DNA of 64,000 nt from Lucinisca nassula (taxonomy: Eukaryota > Mollusca > Bivalvia > Lucinida > Lucinidae). Under the pieces are notes generated by a model. That model saw only the letters and a program-made list of their open reading frames with translations, did no database searches and had not been told where the DNA came from. The translations under genes were made by a program, and so were the position numbers. Where the stretch lies: contig OY757011.1 of assembly GCA_963580285.1 (NCBI GenBank), positions 118,921,874 to 118,985,873 of the forward strand, in the 5' to 3' direction. Of this stretch, positions 1-11,700 are shown in pieces. The first letter of the stretch is position 1, and the number at the start of each line of letters is the position of its first letter.

Positions 1-1316
1 GTAGAGCTAAAAATAGAAAAAAATCTTTAAACGACAACTCCTCCTTGGGCCAATTTTATTCAAACTTCATAGGAATGTTGCTTAGGTGACCATCTACCAA
101 AATAGCTGAAAAGGTTCTGCTCTGATGAGCAAAATGGCCGCCATAGCTAAAAATAGAAAAACATCGTAAATTTGCTTCAAACACAAACTCCTCCTCAACC
201 CTTGGGCCAATAGGTGACTCCCTAAAGAAATAGCTAAAATCATTTTACTCTGACTAACAAGATGGCCACCAGAGCTAAAAATAGAAAAATTCTTCAAACG
301 GCTACTCCTCCTTTACCCTTGGGCCAATTTCATTCAAACTTCATAGAAATGTTGCTATGATGAACCACTACCAAAATAGCTAAAACGTTTTCGCTCTGTG
401 AGGAAAATGGCAGCCATAGCTAAAAACAGAAAAAAACTTCGTAAATTTACATCAAAACACGAACTCCTCCTCAACCCTTGGGCCAAGGAATGTTAGTTAG
501 ATGACTCCCTACCAAAATAGCTAAAATCTTTCAACGCAGCGAACAAGAAGGCCGCCAGAGCTAAAAATAGAAAAAATCGTCTCCTTACCCTTGGGCCAAT
601 TTGATTCAAACTTCACAGGAATATTATGTCGTTGACTCCCTACCAAAATGGCTAAAATTGTTCTGCTCTGACTAACAGGATGGCCGCCAGAGCTAAAAAT
701 AGAAAAATTCTTCAAACGACGATTCCTCCTTACCCCTTGGGCCAATTTGATTCAAACTTCACAGGAATATTATGTCATTGACCATCTACCATATTAGGTA
801 AAATGATCCCTCTCCAATGAACAAAATGGCCACTAGAGCTAAAAATAGAAAAACACTTCACAGGAATGTTGCCCAGGTGACTCCCTACAAAAATAGTTAA
901 AATCATTCCACTCTGATAAACAAGATGGCCACCAGGGCTAAAAATAGAAAAAATCTTCAAACGACAACTCCTCCTGTACCCTTGGGCCAATTACATTCAA
1001 ACTTCATAGGAATGTTGCTTAGATGACTCTCTACCAAAATAGATAAAATGGTCTCGCTCCGATGAACAATATGGCCGCCAGAACTAAAAATAGAAAAACA
1101 TTGTAAATTTGCTTCAAATGCGAACTCTTCCTAAACCCTTGGGTCAATTTGATTCAAACTTCAAAGGAATGTTGCCTAGGTGACACCATACCAAAATAGC
1201 TAAGATCATTCCACTCTGATCAACAAGATGGCCACCAGAGCTAAAAATAGAATGTACTAGAGACAGTGACATTCAGGTGAGCGAATCAGGGCCCTCTGGG
1301 CCCTCTTGTCTACATG
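1..1316 (+). mobile_element. Helentron-like non-autonomous element, 3' part with ~155-bp tandem cores
   Basis: About eight degenerate tandem copies of a unit holding the phrases cttgggccaat, ttcaaacttcataggaatg and gatggccgcc. It ends with caggtgagcg, a GGGCCC-tct-GGGCCC hairpin and CTCTTGT at about 1312. The subterminal caggtgagc is the inverse of the 5' end seen in the related copy at 8868, as in elements with asymmetric terminal inverted repeats. The 5' end lies outside the window. Small ORFs here are by-products of the repeat. Confidence 0.6.
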
Positions 1317-1803
1317 TCTGTGAGCAGCAAAAACACTGGTAAGACTGCACTTATGTGTTTCTCACCAGAGTTTTTGCTGGTCACCTATGTAATAAGTACC
1401 ACTTTCTCACAAACTGGCTCATTTGTTCTTGTGAAAAGATCAGAGATATGAATAACAATTGAATTGTCAAATCTGAATCTGTGCAAGGATATCACTTGTA
1501 ATACGCATATACCAGGAAGGTTTCATTTGTGAACAGCGAGAATTAAAATCAGGATCATCTCAGCTTTCTTCTATTAGTAAATAATTATACTAGAACAAAA
1601 TTTTACTATTCAACCATGTTCTAAATAAATTTCTATAAAAAAACTGTAACTGACAGCCCTAAATTTTAAAATGTTGTATTGCTATATGAAGAGGGCAAGA
1701 CTCCAGTTAGATTCCAATTTAGGATGGGTTTTTCTTCAAAGCATGTACAGTGTGAAAAAGAGGACTCTTTCATTCCTTTACAACTGTGCTCAAACTTCAA
1801 CCC
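1317..1803. other. USO1 intron or upstream sequence, nothing recognised
   Basis: AT-rich, with no coding signature, tRNA-like box or inverted repeat that I could recognise. An ORF at 1671-1859 runs into a SINE and is not credible. Confidence 0.5.
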
Positions 1804-1816
1804 TTGTCCTGCTGAG

Positions 1817-2056
1817 TACGGGCCTCCGTGGCCTAGTGGTTAAGAGCGCTGACTCTTGATCATTAGGTCTCTCACCGCTGTGGTTCGAGGCTCGCTCGGG
1901 TCTTGTGTGAGACGCCAAGTTCTGCAACGGAAGGTCAGGTGGTTTTTCTCGGGGACTCTGGTTTTTGCCCACCTCTGATTAACGATTGGCTCGATATGAG
2001 TGAAATAATCTTGAAAGGGCCGTAAAACCAAAACCAAAAAAAAAAAAAAAAAAAAA
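1817..2056 (+). mobile_element. SINE-1, tRNA-derived, with 13-bp target duplication
   Basis: The head has tRNA-like Pol III boxes (ggcctagtggttaagagc and gtggttcgaggctc), followed by a non-tRNA body and a poly(A) tail. The 13-bp direct repeat ttgtcctgctgag flanks it at 1804-1816 and 2057-2069, proving insertion by target-primed reverse transcription. It is not a functional tRNA: the head does not fold to a complete acceptor stem. Confidence 0.85.
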
Positions 2057-2207
2057 TTGTCCTGCTGAGCATGATAACCCATACCTTTGCAAACAACCAC
2101 TGTTAGTCATTCAGTTCGTGAATTTAAATGAGTACATTAAATCAACTGATTTGATTGGTTGAGTCAGAAATGGGTCTGGCAAAATTAATTTATTCTGCGG
2201 GACAAGG

Positions 2208-2450
2208 TTTAACCCATAAAATGCCAATCACGACAATTGTTGTCTGCTTTCCCATCTGCCGGTTACCTTTAAAGTAATTTTTTGCAAACAGTGTGGACCT
2301 ATATCAGACTGCTACTGTAGGAGCAGTCTGATCTGAGCCCCCACTGTTTGCATGTATGCAAAAATATTTTTAAAAAAGTTTGCACAAAAATTCAGCAGAC
2401 GACATAAGAGACAACATTTTCAGATGTAGTTTTTCTCGGTGTCTCAAGTG
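2208..2450 (+). mobile_element. TTAA MITE, family F, next to USO1 exon a
   Basis: Starts TTAA-cccataaaatgcc and ends gtgtctcaagtg-TTAA (2451-2454). It has a central palindrome with cagactgctac and gagcagtctgatc. It is an inverted copy of the element at about 10208-10460. TTAA borders suggest piggyBac-type mobilisation. It ends 33 bp before the exon. Confidence 0.65.
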
Positions 2451-2487
2451 TTAAATGTGATACTTATGGTCCACCATAACTTTTCAG

Positions 2488-2706
2488 AAAACAGATTTAA
2501 CAGTAGCGGAAGCTCGTGTTACAGCTCAGGAAACTAGTGATGAAAATAAGGAAAATAATCCGAGTGAAACGGAAGTGTTACATCAGACTGTAAATAAGTT
2601 AAACTCAGACTTACACCAACTTAGAGTAGAATCTTCCAGTAAAGATACAGAAATAGAATCATTAAAGTCACAGTGTTCACAAGTGCAATATCATTTAGAA
2701 GAATTG
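2488..2706 (+). CDS. USO1: USO1 exon a (coiled coil)
   Basis: 219 bp, 73 codons, phase 0 at both ends. The acceptor is ttttcag at 2481-2487 and the donor is gtaagt at 2707. The peptide begins KTDLTVAEARVTAQETSDEN and ends SQVQYHLEEL. It is charged and heptad-rich, as expected for the p115 stalk. A TTAA-type MITE ends 33 bp before the acceptor. The frame is open only within these splice borders. Confidence 0.85.
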
Positions 2707-5700
2707 GTAAGTACACACTAACTCTCTTGTAACAACATTCATTGTACAGTCAACCCTCTTTATACCGACATCCGTTATATCGGCAAAACTCATTATCACT
2801 CCAATTTCAATGGAATGACTACTTTGCTGATGGCTTAGCCTAGGTTTCGAGCAGTGTTGGCTTCCCTCGGGTTGGAAATGCACAAATCGAGTCATTATTC
2901 ATAAAAGATTTTTGTAATCTAATACTCCAAGAAACCAATGTTATAGATATTTGTTAGAATCGCCTCACTGAGGCGATTCTAACAAATGTCTATAACATTT
3001 GTTTCCTGGATTAGTGATGGGGAAAAGGCCTTTAATTACCTATCATACTCCTAACTGGGATTCTTTATAACGGCAAATTCTTTACAAAGGCACAATAATA
3101 GGAAACAAATACTGTTGTTATCACGAGGGCCGTCTGTGACACATTTTCAGATATAGCTTGGAGTGGGTGTACTGGCCTCCAGGGCCTGGTGGGTATGAGT
3201 GCTGACACTTGTTTCTCACCGCTGCAGTTTTGAGCCTTGCTTGGATCATATTTTAGATTCCAATTTCTGCAACAGAAGGACAGGTGGTTTTTCTATGGGT
3301 ACTCTGGTTTTCCCCATCTCTGATTGAGGGTCTGCTTGATGTAAAAAAAAAATTGTCTTGAAAAGGCTGTAAAACTTAAAAAAAAAAAAAAATACAGCTG
3401 AGGATGGCCCCAAAATTGGAAAAAACATGTTTCCAGTTGTTCAAAACTAAGCAAAGCTACTCACTTTTTTCAGCAAAAAAATAGAGCTGTATTCGATATT
3501 GTTCTGACTAGAATAGTTGAAAAATGAAGACTAATGAGCTTGTTAAGCTAAGGATGCTTTGAACAACGGGCCTCCGTGGCCTAGTGGATAAGAGCACTGA
3601 CTCTTAATCATTAGGTCTCTCACTGATGTGGGTTGGAGCCTGGCTCAGGTCACATGTGAGACGCCAAGTTCTGCAACGGAAGGTCAGGTGGTTTTTCTCC
3701 GGGTACTCTGGTTTTTGCCCACCTGATTAACAATCAGCTCGATATGAGTGAAATAATTTTGAAAGGGCCCTAAAACCCAAACCAAAAACAACTGGGTCAT
3801 TTTGTAAAAAAAAATGACAATATTTACCCATACATGCAGGGATATTTCTGTATAAGAATTTTATGAGAGAAAATTAATTCTTTTGCCAAATTTTGTTTAT
3901 TTTAAGGGATAAAATGGGAGGCTTTGTCGAGCATTTTATCCCTTTTTCTCAACGAGTTTAATAAATTTAATAATACCTGAGCACAAATGTAATATTCTAT
4001 TTATCATATAACATTTAAAAAGCATTTTATTTACCATTTTTCAACAAAAATGTCAACATGCCACCATTAGTAAAAGGGACGTCATTAAGGAGGATGTACA
4101 GTTACAGGATGTATCTAACTAATTTGCAAATTTAATCCACTAGTGGATTATTAAATTAATTACATGGTGTTATTACATTCTCAAGCGCGATGTCATTGAT
4201 AAAAACATTTTATTTTCATTTTAAGGAGAATGCATACACCTTGAGGGGAGGCAACTCCTCCAAATGTATATTTGTCTCCCACATCAATAGGGGTCAACTC
4301 AAAGGAAAGAATTTCCTGACCTCTTTTTCCGTGGGACAGAGTTTACAGTTCTGAAAGTTGTCTCCCTTGGAAAAATGGTGGAAAAATGTGCTAAGTGTTC
4401 CCATTCCATTTAATTCTTTGATTCTTTAACCAGAGACAGTCAAGTGCCTCAGCCAATGCTACAAGTTCAGAATCTGAGGCAAGAATATCAGAGTTGGCAG
4501 CTGATGTTGAGAGATTAAAAGAAGAAAAGTTACATTTACAAGACAGGGTGAAAAAGAGCAATGAAGAAAATATGAACTTAATAGATAAAGTCCGAGTAAG
4601 TGCATACAGATTATTTGTTTGATTGATTTGAGATTTGACATCCCCATCAACACAGTATAGGTCATTTTGGAGACGTTGCCTCCAATTTTGTGGGACTTTT
4701 ACCCGACAATGAGATAAAATGACATCTCAAGCCCTGCCGTCAAATGAAACCAGTAGGATTTATAAGCATGGACGGTCCAACCACTTTGCCTGGGCAGGCT
4801 TAGATCCTCTAAGTGGGTCATCAGTTTCAGCTCTGCTTTGAAACATCATGCAGTCCATCTATTTCTTCCAGCCCTGATGGGCGGGGGCCGTCATACAGAT
4901 TGTATACAGATTGTATTGATAAGTATTAAAGTAATGTACATTGAAACTTTGATGTCTGGAAGACATATGGCTTGTTTACCATGGCTAATTTCCCATCTCG
5001 GTATGACCTTAGCTGTTGGTGAGACATAAAACTAACACACACACCATGGCTATTTCAAAATTGTTCTTCCCATAGCTCCAGATATCTTTAAAATAATTTG
5101 ATCTTTAAAAGGTATGTCGTGTGTTTTGTTTGTTTGATTTGAGGTTTAACGTCCCCGTCAACACTGTAAAGGTCATTTTGGAGACGTTGCTTCCAATTTT
5201 GTGGGACTTTTACCCGACACCGAGATGAAATGACATCTCAAGCCCTGCGGCCCAATGAAACCAAGAGGGTTTATAAGCATTCACGGTCCGACTCGTGCTC
5301 ACCGCTTTGCCTGGGCAGGCTTAGATCCTCTAAGCGGTTTACCAGTACTCGTGTGAGGGTCGGATTCAGCTCTGCGTGGAAGCATCATGCAGCCCATATA
5401 TTTCTCCAAGCCCTGATGGGGCGGGGGCCGGTATGTTATGTGGCCTCAATATGGCGATTCTAATGAGTACACACAACATACCTTGAAAATATATCATCCT
5501 CATTATGCCTCACAGCCAGTATTTCCAACTACTAGTATCTCAAACAAATTTTGAGCCGGGGCACAGCATTTCCTACAGTTTACATGTGTGCCCAGGGAAG
5601 AATAAGATCAGCCTACGCATCCATATAGTCTGACGACTTCTTTTGCTGCATGAAGGAGCTTTGGGCCCTTAGATATCCTGAGAGCACACAACGAAGGCTG

Positions 5701-8700
5701 AGCAGACTACATGGATGTGCAGGCTGATCTGAGTCTTTGCTGGGCGCACATGTAAATTGTAGGAAATGTTGTGCCCTGGCTTATTTCATAGTCCCAAGGG
5801 TGTTCAAGTTATTGGAATTTCACTTTTATTATATTAAAGTCACTCTTTAGTTCTGTGAAATAAAATTTGACTTCGTTTAATAAATGCCTCGTGAAATATT
5901 CAGAGGAAAAATGTTTATAAAGTCCGCGCTCTTGTAACCAGTAAAACAAGTTATAGATATTTGATTTTTGTCTGTTTGTATTAGAGTTTAACGGCCCAGT
6001 CGACACTATTTAGGTCACACCGAGCCAGTTTGTTTACCTATCCACACTTTTCCTGGGCAGGCTTATATGTATGCAGTTAACCGGTACAGTGCACGTTCTT
6101 TCGCCAGAAACTGACAATTTCCCTTCTTGAATCAGCGGAACGGAAAGAATGACCTTAGAAAAGATTTCATGATCAATCCCCACGTAAGAACATTGGCGAC
6201 CCTGGCAGGTATAGAACCCGCATCCTCCTGATCACCTGTCAGATGCGGATCCGACTGAGCTACTTAGACCAGCTTGATCTTTAGTATGTAAATATTGTTA
6301 GCTCACCTGAGCCGAAGGCTCATGTGAGGTATTAGTATACCACGAGCCGGCGTCCGTCGGCGTCCGTCGTCGTCCACACTTTCAAAGAAGTATATCTCCG
6401 GAACCAGTGGGCCAATCTTGATCAAATTTCATGTGAAGCATTATCAGGTAGGGGGAAAGGCTGCATACTGTTTTCGGGCAGATCGGATTGGAACTCTGGT
6501 TGCCATGGCAACAAATAGCTCCCATAGACTTAACATAGGAAAAAGTTTGTCATCACTCTAGCTCTGTCAATTTTTTTCTGATCGTCTTCATTCTTGCAGA
6601 TAACAAGGACAGGCATGAAATCTCGATCAAGTTCGATTTTGGGCTGAATCGGATTATTCACTCAGGAGTTACGTGCCCTTGAGCGTTAGGAAAAAGCTTG
6701 TCATCACTCTAGCTCCGTCAATTTTTTTCTGATCGACTTCATTCTTGCAGATAACGAGGACAGGCATGAAATCTCGATCAAGTTCGATTTTGGGTTGAAT
6801 CGGATTATTCAGTCAGGAGTTACGTGCCCTTGAGCGTTGAAAAAATTGCCTATTGACTTAACATGGGGAGAATGTTGTCATCACCGTAGCTGCTTCAATT
6901 ATTTTCAGATTGGCTTTATTCTTGCAGATAACCAGCACAGCCATGAAATCTCGGTCAAGTTCGATAACTGGCAGAATCGGATCATTCACTTAGGAGTTAT
7001 CTGCCCTTGTGTGTTTTTGCATTAGGGTTAATGGGAATTTCAAAAATGTATATCTTAAAGACTACTTGGCCAACTTTGATCAAATTTCATGTGTCGCATT
7101 ATTGGGCAAGTGGAAAGGCTTCATTAGGTTTTCAGGCAGATCTGAGTGGAACTCTGGTTGCCATGGCAACATCTAGCTCCCATATACTTCACATAGGAAA
7201 AAGCTTGTCATCACTCTAGCTCCGTCAATTTTTTTCTGATCGACTTCATTCTTGCAGATAACGAGGACAGGCATGAAATCTCGATCAAGTTCGATTTTGG
7301 GCTGAATCGGAATATTCACTCAGGAGTTACGTGCCCTTGAGCGTTAGGAAAAAGCTTGTCATCACTCTAGCTCCGTCAATTTTTTTCTGATCGACTTCAT
7401 TCTTGCAGATAACGAGGACAGGCATGAAATCTCGATCAAGTTCGATTTTGGGTTGAATCGGATTATTCAGTCAGGAGTTACTTGCCCTTGAGCGTTGAAA
7501 AAATTGCCTATTGACTTAACATGGGGAGAATGTTGTCATCACCGTAGCTGCTTCAATTATTTTCAGATTGGCTTTATTCTTGCAGATAACCAGCACAGCC
7601 ATGAAATCTCGGTCAAGTTCGATAACTGGCAGAATCGGATCATTCACTTAGGAGTTACCTGCCCTTGTGTGTTTTTGCATTAGGGTTAATGGGAATTTCA
7701 AAAATGTATATCTTAAAGACTACTTGGCCAACTTTGATCAAATTTCATGTGTCGCATTATTGGGCAAGTGGAAAGGCTTCATTAGGTTTTCAGGCAGATC
7801 TGAGTGGAACTCTGGTTGCCATGGCAACATCTAGCTCCCATAGACTTCACATAGGAAAAAGCTTGTCATCACTCTAGCTCCGTCAATTTTTTTCTGATCG
7901 ACTTCATTCTTGCAGATAACCAGTACAGGCTTAAAATCTCGGTCAAGTTCGATTTTGGGCCGAATCAGATAATTCACTCAAGAGTTACGTCCCCTTGAGC
8001 GCCCGAAAAATTGCCTATCGACTTAACATGGGGAAAATGTTGTCATCACTGTAGCTAGTAACGAGGACAGGCATAAAGTCTTGGTTAAGTTCGATTTTGG
8101 GCAGAATCGGAATATTGACCTCGGAGTTACGTGACCTTGAGCGACAAAAAATTTGCCCATAGACTTAACATAGGGAAAATGTTGTGACTACGATAGCGAC
8201 TTGAATTTTTTTCAGATCAGCTTCAAACATGCAGGTAAGGAGGACAGACATAAAATCTCGATCAAGTTCGATTTTGGGCCGAATCGGATTATTTGCCTTG
8301 GAGTTACCTGCCCTTGAGCATGAAAAAATACTTTGTGACCACGATAGCAACTTTATTTTTATTCAGATCAGCTTCAAACTTGCAGGTAATGAGGACAGGC
8401 ATAAAATCCCGGTTAAGTTCGATTTTGGGCTGAATCGGAATATTGACCTCGGAGTTACGTGACCTTGAGCGACAAAAAATTTGCCCATAGACTTAACATA
8501 GGGAAAATGTTGTGACTACGATAGCGACATGAATTTTTTTCAGATCAGCTTCAAACTTGCAGGTAACGAGGACAGACATAAAATCTTGGTTAAGTTAGAT
8601 TTTGGGCCGAATCGGATTATTTGCCTTGGAGTTACCTGCCCTTGAGCATAAAAAAATACGTTGTGACCACGATAGCAACTTTATTTTTATTCATATCAGC

Positions 8701-11700
8701 TTCAAACTTGCAGGTAACGAGGACAGGCATAAAATCTCGGTTAATTTTGATTTTGGGCCGAATCGGAATATTGACCTCGGAGTTACGTGACCTTGAGAGA
8801 CAAAAAAATTTGCCCATAGACTTAACGTAGGGAAAATGTTGTGACAGAAATAGCGACTTGAATTTTTAGCTCACCTGAGCCAAAGGCTCCAGTGAGCCGA
8901 TAGTATACCAAGGCTCCGGAGTCCGTCGTCTGTCGTCCGTCCATCCGTCGTCCACACTTTCAATGAAGCATATCTCAGAAGGCAGTCGACCAATCTTGTT
9001 TAAATTTTATGTGTAGCACCATTGGGTAAGGGGAAAGGCTGCATTAGGTTTTGGAGCTAGTCTGGTTCATTTGTTCCTTCATTCTTCTTTCTCTCCATAT
9101 AGAGATAATAGACCAATGTTAAATTTTTAATCAAAGATTTCTCAGGAACTATAAAAGCTAGAAGCATCAAATTTGGTATTCAATAGAATAATGATGACTT
9201 ATTTTGTGTAAGAGACATTGGGCTTTCTCAGCTTATTTGTTCATCTGTTCTTTCATTCTTCTTTCTCTCCATTTTGACCAATGTTAAATTTTCGTCAAAG
9301 ATTTCTCAGGAACTATAGAAGCTAGAAGTCTCAAACTTGGAATGCAATGCAATAATCATGACTTATATCCTGTAAGGGTCAATGGGCTGGATTCTATTAG
9401 CAGATTTAGTAGTCAAGTCTGTGAATTGTTAAAACTTAAGTTCCTCAGGTGAGCGGTTTAGGCTCATTGAGCCTCTTGTTTATATTGACAAATCCTAGAA
9501 AGTGTGTTAAAGGTACATAGTCATTTGATCACATATTTTCTAGAATCTTTGACTGATTTGAAAATAGAACATTGCTCTGAGTACAAAACAAGCACATTAA
9601 GATAACCGGTGCTTGTAGCATGGACAGAACGCATATATTATGTAGAAAATGATAGTAGGGTGTCATCTTCCAGTATTTATACACATTTGTACACATGTGC
9701 ACAGTTTTAACCTATAACCTATTGCATGCGGGAAATCCCTAAAGGGGTACCTTGGCAAACAGTGTAGGCCCAGATCAGATGCCACAGAACACGGCGTCTG
9801 ATCAGGGCCTGCACTATTTTCTAGCAGAATTTTCTGTCAGAAATAGAACAAAAACAAAAAAATAGGCCTGACACCCCTTATATGACAAATGGACTTGTCC
9901 AACATATAGCAATGGAAGAGTCCACTAGCACACAATGGGTTAAATTTCAGAAACAAGAGGAAGATAAGAAGAAATGTGATAATGAAAAGTCAGCGTTACA
10001 AGAAGAACTAGAGACACTGAAGAAGGAACAGGAAGACCTTCTAGTATTGTTAGCAGATCAGGATACCAAGATTGACAAATTCAAAGCAAGGTTGAAAGAA
10101 TTAGGACAAGAGGTAGGCTCGGCACACGCTGATTCACCAGTATTTTGGTGCGGTGACTGTTATATACATATTGCTATAAATAATCTGCATAGTTTTCAGT
10201 TGTTTGTGGCCTAACCCTGAAGACACCGAGAAAAACTACATCTGAAAATGTTGTCTGCTTATGTCGTCTGCTGATTTTTATTTTGCAAACTTTTTAAAAA
10301 ATATTTTTGCATACAGGCAAAAAGTGGGGGCCCAGATCAGACTGCTCCTACAGGAGCAGTCTGATCTGGGTCCACACTGTTTGCAAAAAAATGACTTTTA
10401 AGGTAACTGGCAGACGGCAAAGCAGACAGCAGTAGTTGTGATTGGCATTTTATGGGCTAAAACATGAACTTCCTGTCTAAAATTCAGTCTGCACTGATGT
10501 TTGCTAAATATTTGCATGACGACATCGTCAAAAGCTGCATATTACAATGGTACCATTTTTCAAATAAGTGCATAAATATTTTGAAAAAATGTGTATGCTT
10601 TCTCCTTCAATTTAACAACGCATATTTAATCATCAGATGTTTATAGCTATATAAGGAAACAAATTTATAGGATAATGTTATCAGGATGGAAATTAGGAAT
10701 CATCATTGAAAAAAAATGTAGAATTCATTACAAAATCAATGAAGTCATATTTCATTATGGTCAATCAGTCTACCTTCATGCCCACCATTTGCGCTTGCCC
10801 TTCTGATAATGTCAAATGTCTCACATACTGGACTGACCTATGATGTCATTTTCCGGTAAACCAGTCGCAGTGTAATTCCTTCTAAGTAACAAAATTAATT
10901 TTCAACCTAGTATTGATGTATGCCTTTAACGAGTCTTTCTTCCACTGATTGAAGAAGGGCAGTAATCAGTTTCTGATGAAAGCATGTGCACTATACTGGT
11001 TAACCAGTCGTTTAAAGTAGAACTTTGATGGCTCGTATACCGTGGCTGAGTCGAACCCATTCAGGAGTCCCTAGGGAATTCCTCTTCATAAGAAATAGTG
11101 CAGGATAATTAAGGAGATTTTCAACTTTTATCTTGGCCTTTTAAGCTGTCTGTACTCATAAGAACCGCCTTGATGAGGTGATTCTATTGAGTACACACAG
11201 CATACATTTTTGTTACAGAACATCGAAAAGATGTTCCAAAATTAACCCCATATGCCTCCTGGCAGTAATCCTCAGTGGCTCAAACTACCCCTGTCTCAAA
11301 CAGATTTTTGGGATCACAAAGGTGTTCAAGCTATTTAAGTTCGATTGTATAGCCTTCCAAAGAGAAGGATGGTAAAGTATACTGAACGGCTAGACGCGAG
11401 ATTGATTGTGTCACTGGGCCATTAAACACAAAACTAAACAATTGACTTCATTGATTAATATATATGGACAAGATTGATAAGGGGTAAAATTCTTAGGTAT
11501 ATCTTGAGGATATATGTTGAAGGTTAAAAATAATAGAAATATTTAAAATATTCATAGCTTGCTTAAAACTGGCCTCTGCTATTATTTTATTTCTCATCTT
11601 GAAGCATGCTAGATGTTGCTTTTCTCTGTACATAATTTCTGTCTCTTAACATAGACTCTTTTACCGGTTTTGCGCTTTTGAAACATCCTATTCACATATA

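Noticed and set aside
1821..1895. tRNA gene candidates in the SINE heads (also at 28319, 32591, 34283)
   Set aside because: A- and B-box-like motifs are present, but there is no complete cloverleaf. The same head continues into a SINE body with poly(A) or simple-repeat tail and target duplications.
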